Shown piece after piece: positions 15,407 through 24,412 of a DNA stretch of 64,000 nucleotides; the stretch's first letter is position 1; each line of letters opens with the position of its first letter. The notes beneath the pieces were generated by a model. It saw only the letters and a program-made list of their open reading frames with translations, ran no database searches and was not told the DNA's origin. The position numbers and the translations under genes were made by a program. This DNA comes from UBA5859 sp041940025 (lineage in GTDB: Bacteria; Pseudomonadota; Gammaproteobacteria; UBA5859), in NCBI GenBank assembly GCA_041940025.1, contig JBGTSY010000005.1:94041-158040 (forward strand). Direction: 5' to 3'.

Positions 15407-15613
15407 GGGGTCACGTACAATGTTAACAGTTTGGGCTATGTATCTGGCCCAGGAGCTTGGGAACTGTGAGCTAAAAAATCTCGAATGTATTTGGTTGAAG
15501 GTGGTCGGAAACCATACCGGGTACAATTAGAACACTACTGAATAAATCTGAAGATAATCCAATATTGTTGAGAAATATTGAGCGTATCAATTGTGAATAA
15601 TAGTCCTGATCCC
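15407..15613 (+). repeat. MITE-like unit, copy 2
   Basis: The sequence aligns with 3591-3800 along its whole length with point differences. It opens GGGGTCACGTACAATGTTAAC and closes AGTCCTGATCCC. The same decayed coding remnant (MLTVWAMYLAQELGNCELK...) is visible with its own stops. Copies at both edges of the Rhs array bracket about 11.8 kb in the same orientation. Recombination between them could delete the array. Confidence 0.55.
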
Positions 15614-15686
15614 TTGTGTTTTGTAGTATGTACTTTAGCGTGACTTCCAATTATCCCCTAAGTTTATGAAATTTTATGATTTGTAA

Positions 15687-15839
15687 ATGGCTCTAGTTTA
15701 CTTACGCAACTTATTAGCATTTAGTATTCTGGTTCTGATAAGTATCTGCTCAAATAAGCCAAAGCCACCGATGCTGGTTTTGGTCAAATACGATAAGTCA
15801 CTAGTGCGGCAAGTTATTATTCTCTTATGCAAAGAATAG
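15687..15839 (+). CDS. Possible 50-residue exported peptide
   Basis: A short frame reads MALVYLRNLLAFSILVLISIC, a basic-then-hydrophobic signal-like start ending in Cys, followed by SNKPKPPMLVLVKYDKSLV. The Cys could be a lipoprotein site, though Ile at -1 is atypical. No clear ribosome site is seen. It may be the 5' relic of a longer lipoprotein. The rest of 15640-15985 is AT-rich and holds nothing I recognise. Confidence 0.25.
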   Translation: MALVYLRNLLAFSILVLISICSNKPKPPMLVLVKYDKSLVRQVIILLCKE

Positions 15840-15987
15840 AAATCGCGAGTGTCAAAAGAAGAACCTGTACTATTATTAAAATGGAGAAGACAATTATTTA
15901 TTTTGTATTTCTATGCGATTCAAATACCATTAATGCATATCTTAATGTTAAAGTATCTCAATACACTCTTGTCAGTACCTTAGTAAG

Positions 15988-16091
15988 TAGTCTGCACGAA
16001 GCATAGCGAAATCCGCAGTGCGTTCCGATATGATGTATTATCACCCTAGGAGCGTAGGGCCTAAGCACTGCAAGGCATTGTGCAGATCGAA
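15988..16091 (+). repeat. REP-like hairpin unit, copy 3 (diverged)
   Basis: It shares CACGAAGCATAGCGAAATCCG with copies 1 and 2 and the GTAGGG...CACTGCAAGGCATTGTGCAG hairpin block. It marks the right edge of the accessory region. A still shorter relative (GGATGTAGCATAGCGGGATCC) lies at about 16302, just upstream of the nuclease gene. Confidence 0.5.
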
Positions 16092-16352
16092 TCACTTTAT
16101 CATACGGAAGACATCCTAGACTGTTATTATTCCTAGTCACTAGGAGATACCGCTGTTCTACGGTTAATAAGTTTGAACCTGGCTTGAATGACTCGCGTGT
16201 TTAAAAGAGTGATGACTCCGCGTAAGCGTGACAATTTCAACACAAACCTGTTCATTTTATACTCCTGGATGAGTGGTGCTGCCCACATAGGCAGGTTACC
16301 AGGATGTAGCATAGCGGGATCCAGAGTATCCTCTAAGAGCGAAAGTGCTATC

Positions 16353-18350
16353 ATGAAACAGAAATCAATGCGAGCCGCTCGATACCTGAGCATATTGTTT
16401 TCTGCCTGCGGGCTGCATACCAGTTTTGCCGCTATCGACTGTGAGGGTACGACGGATATTTACGACATCCAAGGCGCGACTCATATTTCACCATTCAATG
16501 AACAACACGTGAAAGTCTGCGGTGTCGTGACGGCAGTCGCGTTTAATGGATTTTATTTGCAAGATCCTATCGGAGATGGCGATCCCGCAACCTCCGATGC
16601 ACTGTTTGTATTGAAACCCGGTGAGACTCCTAAGGTGGGCACAAAGCTACGCTTAACGGGAACGATCACCGAATATATTCCTGGTGGGGCTGCAACGGGA
16701 AATCTTTCTATCACCAATTTAGTAAAACCGAGAATCCTTGCGAGTGCGTTGGGTCAAAAGCTGCCTGATCCGGTGGTGATTGGACGAGGTGGGCGTGTTC
16801 CGCCAAATCGAATAGTGATTTCCGAACCAGAGACTGTGCCACCGATCAATCTACAAAACACTATTCCTGCTCAAGCCAATGCCTTTGATCCTACAATCGA
16901 TGGCATTGACTTTTATGAAAGTCTGGAAGGTATGTTAGTTCGGGTGGTGTCTCCTGTGGCGGTTTCAGCCACGCGACAGTTTGACACCTACAGTGCAGAA
17001 CTGTTCGTGTTGGCTAATCGCGGTAAGGACGTGTATCCAAAGGGAGTACGTACACAAAGGGGAGGAATTAATCTCGTACCTCATCTTGAAAATATGGGAG
17101 ATCACAATCCGGAACGAATTCAGATACAGTTTAACGCCACGCTATTTTCAAGTACGAATTATCCGTCCATAAAAGTAGGCGATCAGCTTGAAGATATCGT
17201 CGGTGTGGTGGGCTATAGCTTTGGTAATTTCGAAGTGAACGCATTACATGAGATTGAGTTCAAACCCAGTCTACAAAAATCGGAACGCGTCAAACAGACC
17301 CTCCCTAGTCAGCTCACCGTCGCTTCATACAATGTGCTCAATTTAAGTGCAGTGCCCGCAGACGATGCACAGCGGCAAAAGATAGCACAGCAGATCCAAC
17401 ACAAACTGCGCGCGCCGGATATTGTTGCGTTGCAGGAAGTTCAAGATAACAACGGTGACAGTAGAGAGTGTTTGCCGAGTGATCCCAGCCCATGCTCTAA
17501 CTTGTTAGATGCCAGTGAAACGCTTCAAAAGTTAGTGGAAGCCATAGAAGCAGTGGGGGGTCCTGCGTATCACTATATTACTGTGGATCCTTTGGTAGAA
17601 ACCCGTGATGACAATCGAGACAACCCCGATATTTTTGGAGGGGTGCCGTTGGGTAATATTCGCAACGCTTTTCTCTATAATCCGAAACGCGTGACTTTAA
17701 AAGAGTATACAGGGTTAACTCGGGAGGTACTTGCCGATAGGGGAGTGACAGCCTGCAAGGCGTTCGATTCTTCAAGGGATCCGCTCGAAGCTGTGTTTGA
17801 GTTCCGCGGACAGACACTGGTATTGATTAACAATCATTTTACTTCCCGGTTCGGATCCACACCGATATTTGGTGGGCCGCAACCATTTATCCAAGCGGGA
17901 GAGTCAGCAAGAGAAGCGCAAGCATTAGCAATGAATCAGGTGACGCACTGGCACCGACAACATAAACACACAAAAATTGTTGTATTAGGTGATCTCAATA
18001 CTTTTGAATTCACCAATGATTTGACCGAAATTTTACCGGGCTCTGGAAAACAAACAATTCTATACAATCTAATAAGTAAAAATCATGATGATAATCGCTA
18101 CTCATTTAACTTTGAGGGCAACTCGCAAACATTAGATCACATCTTCGTCACTCGCCCACTGTTACAAGGGGCAAAATTCGATTTTGTACATGTCAATGTG
18201 GATTATCCACGGCGGTTTTCTGACGTGGTGGCAAGTGATCATGATCCTCTGTGGGCAGCATTTTATTTTGCCAAAAAAGAAGAAGTATTGGGCAAGCTCA
18301 TCGATCTATTTCAAAGCGCAATTGGTAAAGAGTTGCAAGATCATCAGTAG
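16353..18350 (+). CDS. Secreted endonuclease/exonuclease/phosphatase-fold nuclease (ExeM-like)
   Basis: The 665-residue protein starts at the ATG at 16353, which gives a signal peptide (ARYLSILFSACGLHTSFA). An OB-like N-terminal region (about 30-300, with GTKLRLTGTITEY) precedes the EEP nuclease domain. Its catalytic motifs are SYNVLNLS, IVALQEVQDNNG, INNHFTSRFG, VVLGDLNTFEF, and LDHIFVTR followed by ASDHDPLWA. This matches extracellular DNases of the ExeM/NucH type, which degrade external DNA for phosphate or biofilm release. It lacks the C-terminal anchor of Shewanella ExeM. It stands alone. Upstream in-frame codons back to 16188 lie in repeat-derived DNA and are not likely coding. Confidence 0.85.
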   Translation: MKQKSMRAARYLSILFSACGLHTSFAAIDCEGTTDIYDIQGATHISPFNEQHVKVCGVVTAVAFNGFYLQDPIGDGDPATSDALFVLKPGETPKVGTKLRLTGTITEYIPGGAATGNLSITNLVKPRILASALGQKLPDPVVIGRGGRVPPNRIVISEPETVPPINLQNTIPAQANAFDPTIDGIDFYESLEGMLVRVVSPVAVSATRQFDTYSAELFVLANRGKDVYPKGVRTQRGGINLVPHLENMGDHNPERIQIQFNATLFSSTNYPSIKVGDQLEDIVGVVGYSFGNFEVNALHEIEFKPSLQKSERVKQTLPSQLTVASYNVLNLSAVPADDAQRQKIAQQIQHKLRAPDIVALQEVQDNNGDSRECLPSDPSPCSNLLDASETLQKLVEAIEAVGGPAYHYITVDPLVETRDDNRDNPDIFGGVPLGNIRNAFLYNPKRVTLKEYTGLTREVLADRGVTACKAFDSSRDPLEAVFEFRGQTLVLINNHFTSRFGSTPIFGGPQPFIQAGESAREAQALAMNQVTHWHRQHKHTKIVVLGDLNTFEFTNDLTEILPGSGKQTILYNLISKNHDDNRYSFNFEGNSQTLDHIFVTRPLLQGAKFDFVHVNVDYPRRFSDVVASDHDPLWAAFYFAKKEEVLGKLIDLFQSAIGKELQDHQ

Positions 18351-18381
18351 AGTGTCGGGGAAACTATCCCGCAACTCTACT
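18346..18381. other. Long hairpin between convergent genes
   Basis: AGTAGAGT at the nuclease stop pairs with ACTCTACT 20 bases on; GGGG/TCCC extends the stem after a small internal mismatch. The loop is AAACTA. No T-run follows on either strand, so it is not a canonical intrinsic terminator, but its place between convergent genes suggests it ends or protects both transcripts. Confidence 0.45.
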
Positions 18382-18404
18382 TAAAAAATAAGATCAAAAC
18401 TTTA

Positions 18405-19031
18405 CTAGACGGTAGCGTTGTCGGGGATCCGGTATTCAATGCCCTCCTTTTTTAGCGCTAAGCTGAACTCTGGCGCCTGTTGCACTCGATTGACTAGTTC
18501 TATAATACCATCGCTCACTGGTATGCGGACATCAGTAAAAACATTGCCCCAACGTAAATAGACTGCCAGTAAATAATCTATAATGCCGGGCTCGGTACCA
18601 TGCATGAACGGTTTAGTACCCAATATTTTGTCTACTATTTGCCACAGCTCTGACACTCGATTGCCTAGGGCCTGCAATACTTGCTGTTTGCTCGCATTGC
18701 CTTCCATAAGAGTATTCATGGTAAAAAGTTTCGAGTAAGCCGGGTGAAGCGTGGCGTAGTTGAACATTAACCAGCGATAAAAGTCGCTGGTGTCACCTTC
18801 TAACATCGGTGTTTGGCCTGTAGATTGGTACAGATGCAATACAATTGCGGCGCCTTCAGTCATCACCCGTTCACCTTGTTTAAGGGCAGGCACTTGATTG
18901 GTTGGCGAAATCATTTGGTAGTCTGTGATCTCGTCTCGTTTTATGATCTCAACAGGCATGTGCAGTTTATTCATCAATGCGTGTATTCCTGTAGAACAAC
19001 TGCCGGGAATAATATAAAGTTGGTTCACCAT
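18405..19031 (-). CDS. Glutathione S-transferase family protein
   Basis: GSTs conjugate glutathione to electrophiles or act as isomerases. The 208 residues have the N-terminal thioredoxin-like domain: a YIIPGSCSTGIHALMN start where Ser/Cys sits at the glutathione-binding turn, NQVPALKQGERVMTEGAAI with the cis-Pro, and then the E-G-A/S glutathione contact. An all-helical domain with GIIDYLLAVYLRWGN completes it. It is the last gene of a probable three-gene operon with the tautomerase and NTF2-like genes, divergent from a LysR regulator. This suggests an inducible detoxification or degradation step. Confidence 0.85.
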   Translation of the reverse strand: MVNQLYIIPGSCSTGIHALMNKLHMPVEIIKRDEITDYQMISPTNQVPALKQGERVMTEGAAIVLHLYQSTGQTPMLEGDTSDFYRWLMFNYATLHPAYSKLFTMNTLMEGNASKQQVLQALGNRVSELWQIVDKILGTKPFMHGTEPGIIDYLLAVYLRWGNVFTDVRIPVSDGIIELVNRVQQAPEFSLALKKEGIEYRIPDNATV

Positions 19032-19059
19032 TTAGTTTCCTATCTTGTTTTATAAAGTG

Positions 19060-19263
19060 TTAACGTTTCAATTTTCTATATTCTGTCACCGGCAGGCCAC
19101 CCACACCCCAATTCTCTAATGGGATCTCATCAATGACTACGAAAGTAGTGGCGGGATCTTTGCCAAGTATCTTTTGCAGCAGTTCTGTGGTGCCTTTGAT
19201 GAGTGCGGATTTCTGTTCTGATGTCACAGTTTCTTGGGTAATACGAATATTGACGTATGGCAT
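19060..19263 (-). CDS. 4-oxalocrotonate tautomerase family enzyme
   Basis: After removal of Met the protein starts PYVNIRITQE, with the catalytic N-terminal Pro of the tautomerase superfamily. This fixes the start at 19263 rather than the longer upstream frame. The 67 residues also show KSALIKGTTELLQKILGKDP and the conserved VVIDEIPLENWGVGG. Such enzymes form hexamers and interconvert enol and keto forms in catabolic pathways. It lies five bases from the NTF2-like gene and 28 bases from the GST gene. Confidence 0.88.
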   Translation of the reverse strand: MPYVNIRITQETVTSEQKSALIKGTTELLQKILGKDPATTFVVIDEIPLENWGVGGLPVTEYRKLKR

Positions 19264-19268
19264 AGGTG

Positions 19269-19664
19269 CTATCCTTTCGTTTGTGAAAAGTGAAAAACTT
19301 TTGCAATGATGCGCCACTCTTCGTGCGTTCGAATCAAGCTCAAAACATCTGAGAATCGCTTTGATTCAATGCTGCATTCAACACGCGCGACAGCGACATC
19401 GCTGGAGACTAATTCGATGCTGAGAATGCGATCTTCTCGCGGTTGTTGGGTGTGATGCGGGGCACCTCGTGTGTCCACCCATTTAAAATAGTCGTCCATT
19501 TGTAGTAGTTTTAGAGCCTGATAAGTCGGGCATGCATAAATCGCGGCGGGATGGAAGATCCTACGAAGCAGATCGCTATCACCGTAATAAAGTGCATCGA
19601 AGTAACGCATCAGCAGGGTTGTCAGTGCTTCTATGGAAACATGTTGATCAACTAAGTCTTTCAT
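19269..19664 (-). CDS. NTF2-like (SnoaL/DUF4440-type) protein
   Basis: From the ATG at 19664 the 131 residues show the NTF2-like cone fold: a helix start VSIEALTTLLMRYFDALYYGD, the RRIFHPAAIYACP motif, a central YFKWVD, then strands ending RTHEEWRIIAKVFHFSQ. Such proteins bind or act on small hydrophobic ligands. A longer frame to 19850 overlaps the LysR promoter and is unlikely. It is the first gene of the operon running leftward from the LysR intergenic region. Confidence 0.75.
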   Translation of the reverse strand: MKDLVDQHVSIEALTTLLMRYFDALYYGDSDLLRRIFHPAAIYACPTYQALKLLQMDDYFKWVDTRGAPHHTQQPREDRILSIELVSSDVAVARVECSIESKRFSDVLSLIRTHEEWRIIAKVFHFSQTKG

Positions 19665-19721
19665 TGGTGATTGAACTCTCGTGTGTGCATCTCGACAACC
19701 AGTGTAGATCGCCCTATCATG

Positions 19722-19736
19722 TTGATAAATTATCAA
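19722..19736. promoter_or_regulatory. Palindromic LysR-box candidate
   Basis: TTGATAAATTATCAA is a perfect palindrome with seven-base arms around one base. It fits the T-N11-A pattern of LysR binding sites and lies in the 96-base gap between the divergent NTF2-like and LysR genes. This is the usual place for autoregulation and for activation of the divergent operon. Confidence 0.6.
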
Positions 19737-19760
19737 ATAATGCAATAAGGTTATGCATAA

Positions 19761-20648
19761 ATGCACAACTGGGATGATTTTAGATATTTTCTTGCCGTAG
19801 TAGAATGTGGCAGCATTTCCGGTGCTGCCAGTCAAATAGGTGTGAATCATTCAACTGTCTCTCGCCGACTTCAACAGTTGGAGCAACGGCACGGGGTACG
19901 TTTGTTCGAGCGTACGGATAGTGGCTATGTATTAACCGACGCGGGCGCGTCAATTGTGGACTTTGCTTCTCAAATCGAGCAGAGTGCCATGCAGGCATCG
20001 CGTGTACTGGCAGGTCGGGATGCGCGTTTGGAAGGCAACATTGTGGTGACTATGCCACACGATTTGTTCGAATCCTGCTTAGTGGCACCATTGTGTCAGT
20101 TTTGTCGGCAGTATCCAGCTATTGAGCTCACACTTTCCGTTACCCACGGGTTACGAAATCTAGCCAATCGTGAAGCGGACATCGCTGTGCGACTGACGCC
20201 AACACCTCCGGATTACTTAGTGGGTAAAAGATTAACGCGAATACAACACGGCATTTATGGTCATCGTCGCCTGAATTGGCAGAAAAACACTCCGGTGATA
20301 GTTTGGGGAGGGGAGAAATCGCTACCCCAGTGGGCACAATTGCATTTCCATCGACCCCGTGTCGCACTGCGTGTGGATGACTTGGTCAGCATGCACAGTG
20401 CGGTGGCGGAAGGGTATGGTGTGGCGCGCATGCCCTGTTTTTTTCCGGATAGGGTAGCGCATCCAGAGGTGATTAGATTGCCTATTTCATTGCCGCGATC
20501 CGATTGGGGGCTCTGGTTATTAAGTCATGTGGATTTAAAAAACTCCGCACGGGTCATGCACTGTAAACGTTTTCTGGAAGCGTCGTTAGTGAGTCAATTA
20601 TCCCACTTCCGTGGCGAAGTGAGCGCAGAGGCAGCAGGGTTAAGATAA
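19761..20648 (+). CDS. LysR-family transcriptional regulator
   Basis: The 295 residues start with the LysR winged helix-turn-helix (FRYFLAVVECGSISGAASQI, then NHSTVSRRLQQLEQRHGVRL), followed by the linker helix and a LysR-substrate domain (from about 90, GNIVVTMPHDLF). The C-terminal domain has the RLTPTPPDYLVGKRL and SMHSAVAEGYGVARMP segments. It is divergent from the NTF2-tautomerase-GST operon, with a palindrome between them, so it probably controls those genes in response to their substrate. The inducer is unknown. Confidence 0.9.
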   Translation: MHNWDDFRYFLAVVECGSISGAASQIGVNHSTVSRRLQQLEQRHGVRLFERTDSGYVLTDAGASIVDFASQIEQSAMQASRVLAGRDARLEGNIVVTMPHDLFESCLVAPLCQFCRQYPAIELTLSVTHGLRNLANREADIAVRLTPTPPDYLVGKRLTRIQHGIYGHRRLNWQKNTPVIVWGGEKSLPQWAQLHFHRPRVALRVDDLVSMHSAVAEGYGVARMPCFFPDRVAHPEVIRLPISLPRSDWGLWLLSHVDLKNSARVMHCKRFLEASLVSQLSHFRGEVSAEAAGLR

Positions 20649-20899
20649 TGTTTAGACCGTATTAGTGATGAGGCTACCTTAAGTGTGATTTGAATAGTGC
20701 GTGTCAATAGATGGGGCACCGCTTCGACGATTATATTGGTCCATTAGAGCGTGTCTTGTCTTTAGATGAATTTAGCTTACTTAGGCTTGATTGATTAGGC
20801 AGTAAAAACAGTTAATCATCTAGTGGAATCAGAACACACTGTTTGATGCTGGGGTAGAAATTTGGTACCCAGTGGGAAATGTGTATGCTTAAAAAGGAA

Positions 20900-21772
20900 C
20901 TAACTGCTTTTGAGCAGTTCCGAAATAAGCTCAAGCGAGTATTCGAACACTTCCTGCGGACGCTCTTGCATAAAACTATGGCTGCCCGCCGTTTCGAACA
21001 CATCTATATTGTCTCTTGTCTGGGCTGCGATCTGGGCCCCTTCCCGAAAGTGTGGGACGGATTGCTTGCCAGATAGGATCCGGGTGGGGTGGGGAACTTT
21101 AGCCACACTAGGCCATAAGCTTTCAACGACGTTATCATACACGCCGGCTTCAATACTGGGTGCACACTTTAGCTCGAAGCGACCATCCGGAAGCCTATTC
21201 ATATTATGATCCAGATATGCTTGAACGGCTTCCTCATGCCAGTTCATAAACATAAATCGCCCTTTTAAATAGTTTCGAACGGTCTCTTCATTCTCAAATA
21301 GAGGATTTTTTTGATGGGTCTTTTCTACTAAAGGCGCAATCATTTGACGATACATGGCTTCATCTTTTTCCGGCACCATAAATGGATCGGTCAAAAATAG
21401 ATGGGTAAAGAGATCCGGTCGTTCGGCCGCGAGAATAAAGGTCATGCAGCCACCGTAACTGTGTCCCATGCCAATGATCTGTTCATATTGTTGAGACAAT
21501 TGATGTTCGTCCATAACGTCTGCAGCCCACTGCACACATTTTTGCCAGCCACAGAACACGCCATCTCCTTTGTCTGATTCTCCGTGACCATGGAAATCGT
21601 GGATAAAAATGTCGAAGTGTTCGGCTAAGCGACTTAAGTAAGGGAGATAGATACGACAAGCGAAAGCGGTACCAGGCAAGAAGTGGATCAAGGGGCCGCC
21701 ACTGCCGGTGATATGGGCGCCTCGGAGTGTGAGTGGTTGAAGTGCTACATACTCCCAAATTTTAACAATCAT
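20900..21772 (-). CDS. Alpha/beta hydrolase
   Basis: This 290-residue enzyme has the nucleophile elbow GMGHSYGGCM, an oxyanion region IHFLPGTAFACRIYLPYL, and IHDFHGHGESDKG near residue 60. The acid and His are likely in HPTRILSGKQSVPHF and ETAGSHSFMQERPQEV. The pattern is that of esterases/lipases or C-C hydrolases; the substrate is unknown. It is divergent from the P450 gene, with a palindrome between the two starts. The 250 bases between it and the LysR gene hold nothing I recognise. Confidence 0.88.
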   Translation of the reverse strand: MIVKIWEYVALQPLTLRGAHITGSGGPLIHFLPGTAFACRIYLPYLSRLAEHFDIFIHDFHGHGESDKGDGVFCGWQKCVQWAADVMDEHQLSQQYEQIIGMGHSYGGCMTFILAAERPDLFTHLFLTDPFMVPEKDEAMYRQMIAPLVEKTHQKNPLFENEETVRNYLKGRFMFMNWHEEAVQAYLDHNMNRLPDGRFELKCAPSIEAGVYDNVVESLWPSVAKVPHPTRILSGKQSVPHFREGAQIAAQTRDNIDVFETAGSHSFMQERPQEVFEYSLELISELLKSS

Positions 21773-21799
21773 AAATCAATACAAACGCTTAATGCATAA

Positions 21800-21816
21800 T
21801 TTTACAACATGTAAAA
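21800..21816. promoter_or_regulatory. Palindromic operator candidate, hydrolase/P450 divergent promoter
   Basis: TTTTACAACATGTAAAA is a palindrome of seven-base arms with a three-base centre. It lies 28 bases before the hydrolase start on one side and about 88 bases before the P450 start on the other. Size and symmetry suit a TetR-, MarR- or HTH-type repressor, and its place implies joint control of the two genes. Confidence 0.5.
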
Positions 21817-21903
21817 AAATAACGTATATTTAATCCCGATCCTTGAAATTACTGTATCATTTATCATATTTTCAGAATAATAATTTTCGCCAGAGGGAAA
21901 CAA

Positions 21904-23103
21904 ATGACTATAGCAGACTTTAATCCGTTTGACTTGGAATTGATAAAAAACCCCTATCCAACATATGAAGAATTACGATCAAGAAATGGAGTGTACTATA
22001 ATCAATCTAGGGATTTCTGGGTGGTATCTAGATACGAAGATGTTAAATCAATATTAAAAAACACAAGAGATTTTTCCAGTGCACAAGGTGTTCATCTTAT
22101 GTTCGATACCAATGGCAAAGTTGTTAAGTCTGCTCAGCAGAATGGAGTGCCTTTGCTTATTCAGCTCGATCCCCCATCACATACTCAGGCACGTTCTTTG
22201 ATTCAGAAAGCATTTACGCAAACGAGGGTGATTGAACTGGAGCCAGCTATTCGAAAGATTGTAAAAAGTAAGATAGATAGTTTTATAGATAAAGGTGAGT
22301 GTGATTTTGTAGATGAATTTGCCTCCCCGTTTCCCGTAGATGTAATTTCAATGATGGTAGGATTTGATGAAAAATACAGAAATAAATTAAGAACGGTATC
22401 AAAGGAGTTGGTGCAAACTTCTTCGGACCCGAAGGCATACAGACCTCATGTTATGGAACTATTTCCGATACTAATCGAAGAAATCAATATAAGAAAGAAA
22501 GAACCTAAAGATGATTTACTAAGCGATTTAATCCATGCAGAAGTTGATGGTGAAAGATTAACCGATCCTCAATTGTACACGTTCTTTTTCTTATTGCTGA
22601 TTGCAGGATCTGAAACAACAACCAATCTGCTTAGTAATTCCATATTGTTAATGCATCAGCACCAGGAGATTCGTAAAGATCTTATAGAAAATACGCACAA
22701 AATACCTGAAGCTGTAGAGGAGTTCTTAAGGCTTGAATCGCCAGCACAAGGATTGGTCAGAACAACAACAAAGAATGTTGTGGTACAAGGAGTTGAAATA
22801 CCCAAAGGAGAAAAGATACTTTTATTGTTTGGTGCGGCAAATCGTGATCCTGATAAATTTTTAAATAATGATAGCATTAATATTGAAAATTCATCAAAAG
22901 ATCATTTGGCTTTTGGTTATGGAGTTCATTTTTGTCTTGGTGCAAATTTGGCAAGACTAGAGGCCAAAATCGCGCTAGAAGAATTTCTAAGTCGTGTCCC
23001 AGATTACGTGGTAGTAGGTCCAGAAATTAATTGGCTAGAATCAGGAATTGTAAGAGGATTAAAAAATCTTAATTTAAGATTTACGCCGTCTTATTCCAAC
23101 TGA
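21904..23103 (+). CDS. Cytochrome P450
   Basis: P450s insert one oxygen atom of O2 into unactivated C-H bonds, using electrons from ferredoxin partners that are not encoded nearby. The 399 residues show the substrate-channel start FDLELIKNPYPTYEELR, the I-helix AGSETTTNLL, the ExxR helix EEFLRLES, and the haem loop FGYGVHFCLGANLARLE with its Cys ligand. It is soluble and of class I bacterial type. A strong AGAGGG lies six bases before the ATG. Codon use is AT-rich, unlike the hydrolase or the ligase, which hints at transfer. The neighbouring hydrolase and acyl-CoA ligase suggest hydroxylation of a lipid- or terpenoid-like compound. Confidence 0.95.
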   Translation: MTIADFNPFDLELIKNPYPTYEELRSRNGVYYNQSRDFWVVSRYEDVKSILKNTRDFSSAQGVHLMFDTNGKVVKSAQQNGVPLLIQLDPPSHTQARSLIQKAFTQTRVIELEPAIRKIVKSKIDSFIDKGECDFVDEFASPFPVDVISMMVGFDEKYRNKLRTVSKELVQTSSDPKAYRPHVMELFPILIEEINIRKKEPKDDLLSDLIHAEVDGERLTDPQLYTFFFLLLIAGSETTTNLLSNSILLMHQHQEIRKDLIENTHKIPEAVEEFLRLESPAQGLVRTTTKNVVVQGVEIPKGEKILLLFGAANRDPDKFLNNDSINIENSSKDHLAFGYGVHFCLGANLARLEAKIALEEFLSRVPDYVVVGPEINWLESGIVRGLKNLNLRFTPSYSN

Positions 23104-23224
23104 AAACTCCCCTTATGTCCGGGTAGTTGTCTCATTTCCTATTCAAATCAATTGGAGACAATTAGGTTGATGCAACAACTGTTTTGAAAAACTACTAGCC
23201 TAGCTGTAAATCATAAACCGAAAC

Positions 23225-24373
23225 TTAAAACACCCAACTGAATGTAGAGGTAACTATTGTCGATGTATCTTGGTTTGAAGAAAATAATCCTTGTGTACCA
23301 TTCTGGGGATTCACATTTTGAACATCTAAATGTAATGCTCCCTTTTGCATCAATTGATATTTAACGCCTAACGTCGTAGATTGTTGTTCTTGCCCTCCGC
23401 CAGAAGAAAAAGTACCTGTGGGAGTCTCTTTTGATTCTAATACCGCAAAAGTTAAGTGTAACAATATATCATCAAATTTTTTGCCAAAAGTAATATAGTA
23501 TGCCAATAAATTCGAAATGATTTGGGGATCAATGTTTCGCTGGGCAATTTCCGATATAAATAAATAATCGTCAATTTCGTATCTGAGTCCGATAGCTATA
23601 ATGTCGACGTATGTGTTCGTGTCAAAACTAGAGGGCAGGGGCAGTGGAGACGGTGACAGCGCAGTGATAGTACTAAGTGTATCTGTAAATGCAGGATTGG
23701 GACTAAGTGTAGCGTCGGCACGGAATGTACTAATATGGGCTTTTAGAAGTTCATAATTTAATTCAAGAGATAATCCAAAACTTTCTTCCGTAAATACTTC
23801 AGCCGGTCCGCCCGGTATGCTTGCTCTGTTTAGTTCGTCAGATATTTGACCGAGTATAGGTCTCACAACTAATTCCGAGCCACTGATGTTTATTCTGAAA
23901 ATACTATCGATTCCCACATAGCTCGTAAATTCTATTAAATCATAGACTTCAGACGGCGGACGTGCCCATGGATAGATGTTTCCAACATCCACATGTTTTG
24001 AATATAAAAAGTAAGGGATACGTAATTTACCACCACGTAATGATATAGAATCACTGACTCTAAACGATGCAACTAACCAATCAATATTTGCTGCAAAGTG
24101 ATTGACTCTGTCTTTAGCAACAATTTGTATAAAATACTCAAAAGAATTATTAGCTTCCACCGTGAATTGCAGCCCAATGAGAGTGTCAGATAGAAAATTA
24201 GGTTCGTCTCGTATTTCTTTTCCCGTTAGATATGGCACCTTATTGTCACCGATAGCCATACCTACGGTTCCAAAACCGGACGTATGAATTTCGTTAGCGT
24301 GAAGTTTTAGTGGCATCACTAGAAAGCTTAAGGAAACGAAAAATGTATAACAATTTTTATTATTTAATTGCAT
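23225..24373 (-). CDS. Outer-membrane beta-barrel (porin-like), pair 1
   Basis: The 382 residues have a signal peptide (NCYTFFVSLSFLVMPLKLHA) and alternating amphipathic strands, and end in TSTFSWVF with the terminal Phe needed for BAM insertion. It is clearly paralogous to the 27994 gene: SGFGTVGMAIGDNKVPYL, LRIPYFLYSKHVDVGNIYPW, RPPSEVYD and NPQNGTQGLFS all have counterparts there. The length and strand count suit a barrel of 16 or so strands. It follows the small PstS-like gene by 39 bases in the same direction, so the two are co-transcribed. Uptake of a substrate shared with the neighbouring catabolic genes is a reasonable inference. Confidence 0.75.
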   Translation of the reverse strand: MQLNNKNCYTFFVSLSFLVMPLKLHANEIHTSGFGTVGMAIGDNKVPYLTGKEIRDEPNFLSDTLIGLQFTVEANNSFEYFIQIVAKDRVNHFAANIDWLVASFRVSDSISLRGGKLRIPYFLYSKHVDVGNIYPWARPPSEVYDLIEFTSYVGIDSIFRINISGSELVVRPILGQISDELNRASIPGGPAEVFTEESFGLSLELNYELLKAHISTFRADATLSPNPAFTDTLSTITALSPSPLPLPSSFDTNTYVDIIAIGLRYEIDDYLFISEIAQRNIDPQIISNLLAYYITFGKKFDDILLHLTFAVLESKETPTGTFSSGGGQEQQSTTLGVKYQLMQKGALHLDVQNVNPQNGTQGLFSSNQDTSTIVTSTFSWVF

Positions 24374-24412
24374 TGTAAAAATCCCTATTTTGGCACAACA
24401 ACTAAAATCAAT

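Noticed and set aside
16188..16352. Longer N-terminus for the nuclease
   Set aside because: The upstream codons lie in REP-derived DNA, while the ATG at 16353 gives a proper signal peptide.
19665..19850. Longer N-terminus for the NTF2-like protein
   Set aside because: It would run through the LysR promoter and palindrome and into the LysR coding region; the ATG at 19664 fits the fold.
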